From: Stenotrophomonas africana
GTDB lineage: Bacteria > Pseudomonadota > Gammaproteobacteria > Xanthomonadales > Xanthomonadaceae
Assembly: GCF_013004645.1 (NCBI RefSeq)
Contig: NZ_JABEME010000008.1
Location: 183,172-247,171, forward strand
Length of the DNA: 64,000 bases
Direction of reading: 5' to 3'
Shown: piece by piece, positions 27,497 to 35,939 of the stretch
Position numbering within the stretch: the first letter of the stretch is position 1
Layout: each line of letters opens with the position of its first letter
Made by a program: the position numbers and the translations under genes
The notes under the pieces: generated by a model
Told to the model about the DNA's origin: nothing
The model's database searches: none
The model's input: only the letters and a program-made list of their open reading frames with translations

Positions 27497-28963
27497 ATGT
27501 CACTAGGAAAAGAGCTAGACCCCATAGTCTCGGAATCAGAACCATGGGACAGAGATCCTCTATCGCGGGAAGCCGAGGGCAAGATTCTTGCCAACCTGAT
27601 CTCTGGCCTCGGCGATTCCCCATTTGTCATTTCTCTAAAAGGCGGGTGGGGAACGGGAAAGTCTGTTTTCCTTAAAAGACTAGGCTACCACCTGGAACGG
27701 TTCCACAAGATTCCCGTTGTGCGAATTGACGCGTGGCAAAGTGACTACCTCGACGATCCTCTACTTGCCATGACCAGCGCGCTTACGGATCGACTGGCGT
27801 CTACCGAGAACCGAGTCTCTACCGTCGTTGACTCAGTCATTACAGGGCTCGCTGGATCCGCAGGCAAAATTGCGCTCCCGGTGCTGTCTGCGATAGCGGG
27901 CCTGGCGATGCCTGGCGGCTCACAAGTAGTCCAGCTAGCCTCAAATCTTCCAGACCTCGCGAATAATTTTTTGGAGTGGGATAAATCAAGAAAAACAGCC
28001 GAGGAAAAATTTAGGTCAAGCCTCTCCGAAGCTCGTGAAAAATTAAAGGCCTCGTTAGAATCAGACGACGAATCACCAATAGTGATAATTGTCGATGAGC
28101 TAGACAGATGCCGCCCTGATTTTGCCATTAAATTTCTGGAGAGAGTAAAGCATTTCTTCAACGTATCTGGAATCTGCTTCCTTATCGCCACAGACCATCA
28201 AAACTTGCCGCAGGCGGTCAAGACAGTCTATGGCGACCAGGTCGATGGAGAGCTTTACCTGAGGAAGTTCTTTGACTTCGAATTCAATCTTCCTAGACCT
28301 AGCCTTAAGGACCACGCCTATCAGATTTTCCAAAGTTTTCCCGGCACCGACCCAGCCAGGGATGCCTCGGCTATTCGCAAAAGGCTGTTGGAGCTTCGCG
28401 ATCCGGAGGGTTACGAACAGTTTTACGACAACACCCCCGAGGAGCTGGAGCGCGCCGAGTACAGCATCTACTTTGGACATATCGCATCTCACTTTGAAAT
28501 GCAGCTTCGTGACTCCCTGCAGGCCCACACGCTGCTAATGGCTTTCGTCAGAAGCTTCCCGAAAAGCTCTGTTCGATTTCCGTTTGTCGACTGCTACATA
28601 TCGTGTTTGCGGTTTGCTGCGCCTGGCGAATACATGAAGCTAATTTCTAACACCGGCCCTGGATTACCCGACATCCTCAGGGCCAGTAACAAGGCGTCCC
28701 TTAGTACGATCGGTGCCTTAAACGCATTTCTCGGCATCAAACCAGATACCGACGCCGAAGAATTCAAGGCCGCAACCCGGAGATGGATGAACAACAATTC
28801 GGCAACCCGAGGTATCGGCTTCCTTGCCTACGCATCCTTGTTCGTTCGTGGACTAGAACACGAAGCAAGGGGCACATATCCGCGCCTCACATTCAACGCA
28901 GACGACTACCTTGGCAGCGTTCTGCGACTGACCGCTGCCTTCACAGACACCGAGGAACCCTAG
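27497..28963 (+). CDS. KAP-family P-loop NTPase
   Basis: A 488-residue KAP NTPase. Walker A is GGWGTGKS (residues 49-56). Walker B is IVIIVDELDRCRPD, the diagnostic KAP signature. A hydrophobic insertion lies between them (about residues 110-155, VITGLAGSAGKIALPVLSAIAG), as in membrane-associated KAP proteins. The start is supported by GAGGAA upstream. Codon use is markedly more AT-rich than the core, so it is imported. KAP NTPases occur in phage-exclusion proteins such as PifA and in several defence islands. The exact job is unknown. A weak hairpin follows at 29019-29035. Confidence 0.9.
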   Translation: MSLGKELDPIVSESEPWDRDPLSREAEGKILANLISGLGDSPFVISLKGGWGTGKSVFLKRLGYHLERFHKIPVVRIDAWQSDYLDDPLLAMTSALTDRLASTENRVSTVVDSVITGLAGSAGKIALPVLSAIAGLAMPGGSQVVQLASNLPDLANNFLEWDKSRKTAEEKFRSSLSEAREKLKASLESDDESPIVIIVDELDRCRPDFAIKFLERVKHFFNVSGICFLIATDHQNLPQAVKTVYGDQVDGELYLRKFFDFEFNLPRPSLKDHAYQIFQSFPGTDPARDASAIRKRLLELRDPEGYEQFYDNTPEELERAEYSIYFGHIASHFEMQLRDSLQAHTLLMAFVRSFPKSSVRFPFVDCYISCLRFAAPGEYMKLISNTGPGLPDILRASNKASLSTIGALNAFLGIKPDTDAEEFKAATRRWMNNNSATRGIGFLAYASLFVRGLEHEARGTYPRLTFNADDYLGSVLRLTAAFTDTEEP

Positions 28964-29018
28964 GGAGAGTGACAGGGCTGGCGAAGTGCGTATGGATGCG
29001 CCCCTCAGCGCGTACAGC

Positions 29019-29035
29019 AGCCCGAAACTCGGGCT
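29019..29035 (+). terminator. possible terminator of the KAP gene
   Basis: AGCCCGA, loop AAC, TCGGGCT, then only TTG. The stem is good but the T-run is short, so this is a weak call. Confidence 0.35.
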
Positions 29036-29120
29036 TTGCCATCTGTGCCAATAAGGCCCAGTTCAAGGACGTGTTAAAGCAGATAACGCTGAGAGAGATA
29101 AATCTAAGTCATTGATCTAT

Positions 29121-29165
29121 GGTGCCCCCGGCCCGATTCGAACGGGCGACCTTCCCCTAAGGGGA
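29121..29165 (-). other. 3' fragment of a tRNA gene (possible attachment site)
   Basis: On the minus strand GTCGCCCGTTCGAATCGGGC forms a perfect T-arm (stem GCCCG/CGGGC, loop TTCGAAT). It is followed by the acceptor strand CGGGGGC, a discriminator A and CCA. The sequence before the T-arm (CCCCTTAGGGGAAG) is only roughly like an anticodon arm. No D-arm or matching 5' acceptor strand GCCCCCG is found in the following 150 bases. The 3' end resembles Arg tRNAs ending GGGGGCACCA. It is a tRNA-end scar rather than a working tRNA. Confidence 0.7.
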
Positions 29166-29367
29166 GGCGGCGCCACTAACACTTGCAGGGCTTTGGCGGC
29201 TGACTGTGCCCAACCTCCGCCCTTTCGTATCCGGTTTGCCCTCGCACGAGCAAGGAAGCCTTTGCGTCGTCAATCTTGAGAAGGGAGTCTTCGATGCCGC
29301 TATGGGGCGCCGACTGGGTATGTGGACCCCGACCGCCAGTGCCGCCGACCGCCTCTAAAGGGCGGAA
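29166..29367. other. intergenic stretch, no gene seen
   Basis: Together with 28964-29120 this makes a gap of about 400 bases between the KAP gene and the next pseudogene, holding only the weak hairpin and the tRNA fragment. Confidence 0.4.
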
Positions 29368-29826
29368 TCAGAGTATTCGCACAGGCGGCAATGCTGCGTC
29401 CCGCTTGTCTAAGGGCAGCAGCGAGCGAAGGAATTGATCAGGATCGGCCCCTATGGAATCGCAACTCTCTTCGACCTGCTCAACCAGCCAAGGCGAAAAC
29501 TGAATGAAGGACTCACCCTCCGCAGCTCGATCATCTATCGCCATCCCGAGTAGCAGACCAAGAGCAAGGAATTGGTCATCTGTCCCTGCCGTAGCTTCGC
29601 CCATCACCACTATCGTCCAGTTCTCGCCGTTTGCGCTTCCCTCAACGTGAGCGAGAGCCCCCCGGACTCATCCAGAAGCTCTGCAATGACGTTCGGCTCT
29701 GAATCGTAGGCCTTGAAGAACGCTGCGACATTTGAATTCACGCCGGACGACCGAGCAGCAGCCGCCTCCACCCTTCTTTGCCGCTCTTTGAGCTTCGCCT
29801 TGCGCCTGGCATCAGACTGCTTACGC
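29368..29826 (-). pseudogene. frameshifted hypothetical gene
   Basis: The minus strand reads DARRKAKLKERQRRVEAAAA and SNVAAFFKAYDSEPNVIAEL up to about 29655. After a one-base frameshift it continues as GSANGENWTIVVMGEATAG through FIQFSPWLVEQVEESCDSIG to a stop at 29368. Each half alone lacks a start or sense, while together they make a protein of about 150 residues with a basic N-terminal helix. No ATG is visible for the upstream half. The family is not recognised. A sequencing error cannot be excluded. Confidence 0.5.
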
Positions 29827-30089
29827 GAATCCTATTGGAGTTCATGGCCAGGTTGCAGGATCTGGGGACAGTTCCGATGCTGTATATCCGCAGCTACGCC
29901 AAGCACATCCGTTGAGTCTGTCGTGAGGCTAGTTTGAACACGAGCACTGCTGTAAAGCGTGCTGGACCAGCTTCTCAAGCCGCTCGTGGGGCTACTTACG
30001 CGGCACTCACTTGGCATCCCTTTCTAAGCCCAGCCTCCATAGGTCAACTGTCGCACTGTCAAGGCTGCGCCTGCTGTGCGCCAGATCAG
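29827..30089. other. intergenic stretch, no gene seen
   Basis: Short overlapping frames only, with no ribosome-binding site and no sensible protein. It ends at the promoter of the next gene. Confidence 0.4.
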
Positions 30090-30118
30090 ACGTGCGACGA
30101 GCTAGCCAGGCGCTATAA
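30089..30118 (+). promoter_or_regulatory. sigma70-like promoter
   Basis: A consensus -10 hexamer TATAAT lies at 30113-30118, about 26 bases before the start codon of the next gene. The -35 is poor (GTGCGA at spacing about 17). Confidence 0.45.
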
Positions 30119-30143
30119 TTCACTATCAGGCTCGGAGTAATCC

Positions 30144-30341
30144 ATGTCCAACACAGCTCAGTGCCGACACGCACTCATTGAGGCCACCGCCTCACTCCGT
30201 CTGGAAGGCCTCCCCATTTCACAGCGTGATGACGACCTCTACGCAGCGGCCATTGATGGACAGCGCGTTGGGAAGTTGCGCGATCTGGTATTGATGCGTA
30301 TACGCGCCGAATTGGTATCCAAGACAGGGCCTGCTCCCTGA
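30144..30341 (+). CDS. small VbhA-like antitoxin candidate
   Basis: A 65-residue protein starting at ATG 30144 with CGGAG upstream and a TATAAT box before it. The pattern IEATASLRLEGLPIS, an acidic turn, then AIDGQRVGKLRDLVLMR follows the VbhA antitoxin domain (helix with RxEG, a loop, then a conserved G and a final helix). VbhA binds and inhibits Fic AMP-transferase toxins. No Fic gene (HPFxxGNG) is visible nearby, so it would be an orphan or act on something elsewhere. Short length limits certainty. Confidence 0.5.
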   Translation: MSNTAQCRHALIEATASLRLEGLPISQRDDDLYAAAIDGQRVGKLRDLVLMRIRAELVSKTGPAP

Positions 30342-30567
30342 TAGGTGCGGCATGTCAATCTGTCTAACCGGATGAGCTGGCGCGGTTCATGCGCGCCCAG
30401 ACTCAGGCGTCGAAGTCCGGATGAGACTTGGCGTGAGCCGTTGTTCCCGAAATTTTGGGACCGCCATCGTTCTGAGTCCGCCGTGACGAATCCGGGGGAC
30501 ATCTTCTTGGTGTGCCACCTTCATAAGCCTGTCAGAACGCACAAACTCTACCCCGGGGTATGCCCGG

Positions 30568-30756
30568 TCAGTGTAGTTCCTTGCGCTCGCCTTGCCCGGA
30601 TCGATGCGCAGGGTTGTTCCCGCTACCGTTGCATGGCTTGCACATCTCCCACTCGCCGAGGCGAGGCCAGCCGCCGGTTCCACCGCACATCGCACATTCC
30701 TCTTCTTCGCCCGCTGGACCGCACTCCTCTTCCACGGACTTGAATTGGTTACTCAT
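30568..30756 (-). CDS. small DnaJ-type zinc-finger protein
   Basis: A 62-residue protein. The start MSNQFKSVEE at 30756 is chosen over the ATG at 30801. It has an acidic N-terminus and then ECAMCGGTGGW with MCKPCNGSGNN: two CxxCxGxG knuckles like those of the DnaJ/Hsp40 cysteine-rich domain, which bind one zinc. Proteins this small with the motif are common on phages and plasmids and their role is unknown. It is divergent from the next small Cys-rich gene. Confidence 0.6.
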   Translation of the reverse strand: MSNQFKSVEEECGPAGEEEECAMCGGTGGWPRLGEWEMCKPCNGSGNNPAHRSGQGERKELH

Positions 30757-30761
30757 TTCCG

Positions 30762-30950
30762 ATGCTCTCCATGCTGAAGGTTGATAATTTCTCGCGCCCA
30801 CCGTGCATCCCTTGCCGACGAGTTCCCGCTGGCGGAGCCACGGGAAGTACTGAGCTAGTTTGCGGCAAATGCCGAGGAGCCGTCTACGCGCTAAGTAGCC
30901 ACGAATGGGTGGACGTGGTCCCGTTGCAAACCATTGGGCTCAAAGCTTAG
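30762..30950 (+). CDS. small zinc-ribbon-like protein
   Basis: A 62-residue frame with PPCIPC and, 16 residues later, LVCGKC, a CxxC...CxxC zinc-ribbon arrangement, followed by a short tail (EWVDVVPLQT). It starts at ATG 30762 (or 30771), five bases from the start of the divergent zinc-finger gene. Its end overlaps the end of tniQ by four bases. It could be a real small gene or a chance frame. The paired cysteines favour the former. Confidence 0.45.
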   Translation: MLSMLKVDNFSRPPCIPCRRVPAGGATGSTELVCGKCRGAVYALSSHEWVDVVPLQTIGLKA

Positions 30951-32311
30951 GTCTTTTGGCGGCTGGCTCGACTACTCGAGTAATCTCTGGTCGAGCACAG
31001 CATCGCGCCTTTTGCTCGTTCCAGGGCCCGCGAACTGTGAATAGCCGACCTAGTTGCTGCCTCTGCGTCTGCCAACGACACCCGCGCGGCTTTCGCGGCA
31101 TGTCTGGCAACTTTTCGGGCGTCGCAGGGTGCGAAAGGGCTCTGATTGTTCTGCCCAATCATACGCAAGGCGAGTACAAAGGCGCGATCTCGATGCAGTC
31201 GTGATTGATACCCCCCCTGACGTTGGTACGCGGCCTCGTAGTCTTCGTAGACGTCTACGCACATCTCGCGGGCAAAATCTCTGTTGATCTTCATGCTCCT
31301 TAAGACGAATCTCATCGGAGGCACGTACCGCTCTCCGCATTTGCTCAGTATCTCGCGTATGCACTGCCTAAACGCCACGACCTTGGTGCCATGCCTCCCG
31401 CCAGGGAACTCCAGAGCCTGATACCCTGACCACAGGTCAATCAGGGGACGCGAAGCAGCTGCGACAGGATCAAGTAGCATCTGCGGAATCGTGATCCCCT
31501 GCAGCGCGGATAGATTCACTAGCGTTCTAAGAGTGACCCGTCCACGTATAGCATTGGAGCGCAAGCGTGCCATCGCCGCGCGAAGCGTAGCCGGCTGGTT
31601 CGGTTGGTCAAGACTTATCTCAATGAGACCGCGTACGAAGCGCTCGTACTGCTCGTACGGTATTTGCGGCTGTCCTGGAGTCGCGCAAAGCGCGATCAAT
31701 CCGGCAAGCGCATGTTCGGCCCATATGTGGTGACTAGGTAGGGCAGCCAACTTTCCTAGCCCCGCTAAGCCTTGACCACAGCGGTAGCAATGGCGGCGCC
31801 GTCGATAGTCTCGCCCAGTCGGCTGGAAGGAACTGCAGGCCCGACAAGCTGCTTCCAAAGCGCAACGATGGACCGGGCAGCTCTGTTGCACATCAACCAT
31901 CCAAATTAGGGGCTCGTAGGAGTGTTCTTCATCCCACTCCAAGAAGCATTGTGGGCACCAACGTTGCCGCTTGGTGTCGCGCCCCACGCCGGTCACCGCC
32001 AACAGGTCATCGACAACCCAGAACGTGCCGTGCCGTATGTGTTCGACGCCAGCTAACCGCTCAAGGTGCTCGACTCGACGCTTGAATTGCCTTCCAGGGC
32101 CGCAGAACCCGCTGGCTCCCATGGCCTGGGCGCGCTGCAGGATTCCTCCTGCGGAGCGAATAGGGGGACACAGGGCCCGAACAGTCACCCCCACTGTCCA
32201 TGCAAGCCTCGCAACATAATGCTCGGCTGACTCCACCAGCCCTGTCCCCAGGCCCATGAGAGCGAGTGGAGGCAGGATGCTCCAACGGAACTTACTCGAG
32301 TCAGTGCTCAC
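30947..32311 (-). CDS. tniQ: TniQ-family transposition target-selection protein
   Basis: A 454-residue TniQ/TnsD-type protein. The N-terminal part has the family zinc clusters: QRWCPQCFLEWDEE, SCPVHRCAL, ACRACSSF and HCYRCGQGL. A helical C-terminal half with possible HTH segments follows, as in TnsD-like targeting factors. TniQ links the transposase machinery to its target: a DNA site in Tn7, or an RNA-guided complex in CRISPR-associated elements. No Cas gene is present. It is third in the leftward operon tnsAB-tnsC-tniQ, 13 bases after tnsC. Confidence 0.9.
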   Translation of the reverse strand: MSTDSSKFRWSILPPLALMGLGTGLVESAEHYVARLAWTVGVTVRALCPPIRSAGGILQRAQAMGASGFCGPGRQFKRRVEHLERLAGVEHIRHGTFWVVDDLLAVTGVGRDTKRQRWCPQCFLEWDEEHSYEPLIWMVDVQQSCPVHRCALEAACRACSSFQPTGRDYRRRRHCYRCGQGLAGLGKLAALPSHHIWAEHALAGLIALCATPGQPQIPYEQYERFVRGLIEISLDQPNQPATLRAAMARLRSNAIRGRVTLRTLVNLSALQGITIPQMLLDPVAAASRPLIDLWSGYQALEFPGGRHGTKVVAFRQCIREILSKCGERYVPPMRFVLRSMKINRDFAREMCVDVYEDYEAAYQRQGGYQSRLHRDRAFVLALRMIGQNNQSPFAPCDARKVARHAAKAARVSLADAEAATRSAIHSSRALERAKGAMLCSTRDYSSSRASRQKT

Positions 32312-32324
32312 TATTTGCCTTACC

Positions 32325-33326
32325 TCAGGTTGGGGATCCCCAGCGCGCCTTCACGTGTTCTGATCGTTCAGTGACATTGCCGGCAACCATGCTCATCTCG
32401 AAGGCGTCGATGTCCCGCCATAGGTTTCGAAGATCCTCACTTCCGTAGTAGGAGATCTCAATGTGTCGCTTGAGAATTCTGTTGCATCCCTCTTGCTTCG
32501 CGGCAATCTCGGCCCGCCCCAGCAATTCAACCACCTCAGCGAATACACCGCCGGTAGCGGCGAGGATATCGTTGGCCATCCGGATTAGGAGATCATCCTG
32601 CGAAAGCTCGTAGCGGGCGGACAATGACTTGAGCAGGCGAAGGAATGGCAGTTTGTCGTCCCGACGCTTATCACTGTATGGAGGTACCCAAACGGTTGTA
32701 ACGCGGCGTCGCAACTCGGAGTTGATCGACCACAATTGCGTGGCTTTGTGAACGCCAGTCATGACGAACATCACGCCTGTGGCTTCAGCTATCGCCATCA
32801 GATGGAGGGTGTGATCAGCCGGCGACTTGTCCCTGTGGTTGACCAGTAGCGCTGTGACCTGATCGATTGATACATACTTGCAACCACGCGCTCTTAAGCT
32901 TCGCTGCACCATTCCCCAATACTCGCCTTCCGTCTGTCTTGTTCGCGCTAAGGACTCCCACTCCGATGCTGCAGTGGCAAGCTCGCGTCGAATTTCCAAT
33001 TTGGCGTCCTCCCCGAGATAGCTTCCATCCAGTAGCCATGCCAACGTTGGCGCGTGCAGCTCCTGAAGAATAGAGACAGCGAGCTGACGGGAACTGAAGT
33101 ACGCGCCGTGAGGAAGTGTGGCGAATGTTTCGACCAAGGGTATCCGCCCAAGTCCCCAGCATGCAGGCCTTCCAAACATCTCCTGCATCACCGAGCGCCT
33201 CATCGTTGTCTTGCCCACACCGGATGGTCCAATAATGAACACCATATGCCCAGGACGATGCTGGTCAAGCGCCATTCGCAAGCGCTTGCGCGGGCCCTCG
33301 TAGGCTGGGTGCTGAACCATCTTCAT
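32325..33326 (-). CDS. tnsC: TnsC/TniB-type AAA+ transposition regulator
   Basis: A 333-residue ATPase. Walker A is IIGPSGVGKTT (residues 31-41). The Walker B-like strand is CKYVSIDQVT, with a GVMFVMTGVHKA sensor strand. Proteins of this type polymerise on DNA, receive the target signal from TniQ and activate TnsAB. The start codon overlaps the stop of the upstream transposase by one base, so translation is coupled. Sequence is closer to TniB/TnsC ATPases of Tn5053 and Tn7 relatives than to IstB. Confidence 0.9.
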   Translation of the reverse strand: MKMVQHPAYEGPRKRLRMALDQHRPGHMVFIIGPSGVGKTTMRRSVMQEMFGRPACWGLGRIPLVETFATLPHGAYFSSRQLAVSILQELHAPTLAWLLDGSYLGEDAKLEIRRELATAASEWESLARTRQTEGEYWGMVQRSLRARGCKYVSIDQVTALLVNHRDKSPADHTLHLMAIAEATGVMFVMTGVHKATQLWSINSELRRRVTTVWVPPYSDKRRDDKLPFLRLLKSLSARYELSQDDLLIRMANDILAATGGVFAEVVELLGRAEIAAKQEGCNRILKRHIEISYYGSEDLRNLWRDIDAFEMSMVAGNVTERSEHVKARWGSPT

Positions 33327-35746
33327 CAGTAATCCTCCCGTTCGTCGAACGGGACGATGTCCTGTGCGATCGTCGGTGGCACTGTTTCAATATCAAGACT
33401 CTCATTGGTGCTGGTCATCGTTTCGGGGGCAAGGTGCTCTGTTGCGGGCCTTGCCGCCTGGGCTTGCACTCGGCGCGAATAGCGAGCACGGGCGACTTCC
33501 TCTTTCCTTCTTGCCGATTGTGAACGCAGCGCGGGTGACCAGAGTAAGTGGAACAGTCGTTCCTGATCCGACAACAACGCATCGCTCTGTACCCTGTTGT
33601 GGAATGCCTTGAACCAGGCTCCACGAACCTTCACGTAGATCACATTCGGATCACAGCAATCGCTGCGAATCTCGCTGGCATTCTCTGTTCGCAGTGCCCC
33701 TAGGAGCTCATCGCTGGTGAACCAACCATCAGCGGTGCGTACGCCGCGCTGTCGATCAATTCGCTTTCTAGTTTGCACCTTGATCGAAGTTCTGATTAGG
33801 AACTCATCGCCCCATTCGCATTGCGTTCCGACAGCGCCGTAGGCTGCAAGCGCCTCAAGCCTATTCTCGGATGGCGTTGTATCATCTGGCCCCGGCGTCA
33901 TAGGAAGGTCGTGATAGACGAAGTTCAGGAACTCTTCGTGTACGCGGACAAAGTCCGTTCTGGCATTGTTTCGGCTCTTGAACTTGCCGTCCACCTTGCG
34001 CCCCATCTGGTCGGGGCGCGTGCTTCCTGGGAATCGCTGTGCTACTTGTTCGTTGACCTGCTTGATGGCGTTCTCGGCAATGCCATTCCAGGCACTACCA
34101 GCCGTTGGGGAAAACCTTAGACTGATCTCGCCATGGCAGAAGTCCTGTAGCCAGCGGGAGGTGTTCTCCGGCCCTCGATCCAGATGGATCAGCTTGGGTA
34201 GGAAGCCCTGTCTTTTGACGTACTCACGCATGAGCAATGCCAAGGCGTCAGTTCTGGCTGAGCCAAATACCAATGCATGGGCCATCGGATAGCCCGTCGC
34301 TCCGTCAATCCCTATATAGAACTTTGCTTTGCTTGCTGGGAAGTAGTGAATCAGATTCGGCGCGCAGCGAACGTCTAGATCCGAGGAGTCCACGTGAAGT
34401 GTGTGGCCATATCCGATCGGAGGCAGGGAGCGATTGCGAGGGTCGGTACGTGTACGCGAAGCGTGGTAGGCCCGAAAGCCACCCGTGGATAGCGCATGAC
34501 GTGTTGGGCTCTCGCTTCTTCGTCTGGCATCCAGTCGAGCTCTACCGCAAGGCTCAACCCCCAACCGAAGGCACTCCTCTTCAAACACATAAAGCAAGTC
34601 CTTCGGTCTATGTACTCTCCCTGTGTTCCAGTGCAGCGCGATGACAGTCTCTATGGCTTGCTCGTGCTCCGGAAGCAGGCGCGATGCTCGGTTCCCGCTA
34701 AAGGCATATTTGGTAAGACACGCAGAAAGCGCGGATCTTCCTTCGGCAACGGCCTTTCGAACCTGTCGCTGCAGGGCTCCCATCCGTCGTGTTTGAGGCA
34801 GACTTCCGGCCTCAATCAGCGCAAGCCTACCTAGACGTTGGTGTGCTCGCTGGAGGTCGGTAGCGGTTGCGACCAGCAATGGATCGTCCACAACTGGTTG
34901 CGACTGAGCTTTGACAATGGCCCCAAGAAGTAGCTCGTCCGCCTCCTCGGCCTGCTCCCGCGTGCCATACAAATGGAAGCGGTCAGTTCTGGCCGCAGGA
35001 GTACTCCGCCATGGCCCAAAGGCCGCTGCTTTTCCCAGCATCCAAAGCGCGAGGCGCGGTGTGAAACCGGGCACCTCAGCGAGAAGGCTGGCTAGGAGAA
35101 AAGGGCGCTTGGCGATGAGCCCAGTCACCTTGGATACTGCCGTACATTCATGCCGCAGAAGTGCATCACCGGCTACCGCGTAGCATGCTTCAAGGTTTTG
35201 GAGGTACACACCGGTAGGAGTGGGCGACACCCAGACTCTGAACACCAGGCCATGCTGCTTCGCCCATTCGGCGTATGGGGAATAGGTCCATACCACGCCC
35301 TGCTTGACCCAGAGGGAGTCCGGAAGCGCCAGTTGGCTCTCCAGCCATGATATCGGCTTGCACTCCACTAGCTCTACGCGGTCCCTGCGAAACACAAGGA
35401 AATCCACATGTGCAGTGCTGATGTGATTGCGCCCGGATGCCGTGGTCCGCTGCACGCGGCGGCATGGTACCTGTACATAGTAGCCCAGCACCTCCGGATC
35501 AAGCTCAAGCTCATAGGCAAAGACCAGCTCGCACGTGTGGCTTTCAACTGTTCGCGCACTACCGTTCTTGATTGAGTTGTGTCTAACACGAACATTTCTT
35601 AGCGCCGCCTTGCCTACGGTCTTTGTTCCGCTGCCGGCAACCATGCTCTCGATCTGTCGGATACTGAGCTCACTTGCCTTTATGCGGGTGTAAAGCTGGT
35701 GACGGTCTTCAAACGATAGGCCACCAAATTGTGGATCTGTGGACAT
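33326..35746 (-). CDS. tnsAB: TnsA-TnsB fusion transposase of a Tn7-like element
   Basis: An 806-residue protein. The N-terminal part is TnsA-like: E73 in HTCELVFAYELELD, then HVDFLVF (D115) and ELVECKP (E128, K130), a complete PD-(D/E)XK nuclease. The central part is an integrase-core (rve) domain with D453 (TLHVDSSD), D523 (IHLDRGPEN) and E558 (GIAENAI), a DD35E triad. An Arg-rich tail may contact TnsC. Fusion of the strand-cleaving TnsA to TnsB allows cut-and-paste movement from a single polypeptide, as in some Tn7-like and I-B CRISPR-associated transposons. All catalytic residues are present, so it is probably functional. GAGGA precedes the ATG at 35746. Confidence 0.9.
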   Translation of the reverse strand: MSTDPQFGGLSFEDRHQLYTRIKASELSIRQIESMVAGSGTKTVGKAALRNVRVRHNSIKNGSARTVESHTCELVFAYELELDPEVLGYYVQVPCRRVQRTTASGRNHISTAHVDFLVFRRDRVELVECKPISWLESQLALPDSLWVKQGVVWTYSPYAEWAKQHGLVFRVWVSPTPTGVYLQNLEACYAVAGDALLRHECTAVSKVTGLIAKRPFLLASLLAEVPGFTPRLALWMLGKAAAFGPWRSTPAARTDRFHLYGTREQAEEADELLLGAIVKAQSQPVVDDPLLVATATDLQRAHQRLGRLALIEAGSLPQTRRMGALQRQVRKAVAEGRSALSACLTKYAFSGNRASRLLPEHEQAIETVIALHWNTGRVHRPKDLLYVFEEECLRLGVEPCGRARLDARRRSESPTRHALSTGGFRAYHASRTRTDPRNRSLPPIGYGHTLHVDSSDLDVRCAPNLIHYFPASKAKFYIGIDGATGYPMAHALVFGSARTDALALLMREYVKRQGFLPKLIHLDRGPENTSRWLQDFCHGEISLRFSPTAGSAWNGIAENAIKQVNEQVAQRFPGSTRPDQMGRKVDGKFKSRNNARTDFVRVHEEFLNFVYHDLPMTPGPDDTTPSENRLEALAAYGAVGTQCEWGDEFLIRTSIKVQTRKRIDRQRGVRTADGWFTSDELLGALRTENASEIRSDCCDPNVIYVKVRGAWFKAFHNRVQSDALLSDQERLFHLLWSPALRSQSARRKEEVARARYSRRVQAQAARPATEHLAPETMTSTNESLDIETVPPTIAQDIVPFDEREDY

Positions 35747-35788
35747 GCCGATTCCTCATGCGCACCCCACGGGAGCACTGTCCCAAAG

Positions 35789-35939
35789 GCCTGGGCGAGC
35801 CTTACCAGGCGAGTCGGACATAGGTGCCCGTGACAGGCCTGCGCAGGCTTGACAGGGGAGTCAGGGAAGGGGAAAGTATCGGCAAGACCTGCAAAGTCGC
35901 CGACCTGAGAACCCGTGAGTCCTACCTCACGGGTTTTTT
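35789..35939 (+). ncRNA. candidate small RNA with terminal Rho-independent terminator
   Basis: Read rightward from the tnsAB start region, successive hairpins occur. They are GCCTGG/CCAGGC at 35789-35810, the palindrome GCCTGCGCAGGC at 35838-35849, and TCGGC...GCCGA at 35879-35903 with an inner GAC/GTC pair. A strong terminator follows: ACCCGTGAG, loop, CTCACGGGT and six Ts (35911-35939). No protein frame fits. No plus-strand gene lies upstream for the terminator to serve. The T-run is on the plus strand only, so it does not serve the minus-strand HTH gene. The two imperfect repeats (about 35789 and 35837) could instead be TnsB-binding sites. Transcription is inferred. Confidence 0.45.
35911..35939 (+). 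terminator. strong Rho-independent terminator
   Basis: Nine-bp stem ACCCGTGAG/CTCACGGGT with a six-base loop and TTTTTT. Orphan with respect to plus-strand protein genes. Confidence 0.8.

Noticed and set aside
29100..29330. A complete tRNA gene
   Set aside because: Only the T-arm, acceptor 3' strand and CCA are present. No D-arm or 5' acceptor strand was found.
35789..35868. CRISPR-like repeat pair
   Set aside because: Only two imperfect copies with about 75% identity and unequal spacing; no cas gene and no array elsewhere in the window.
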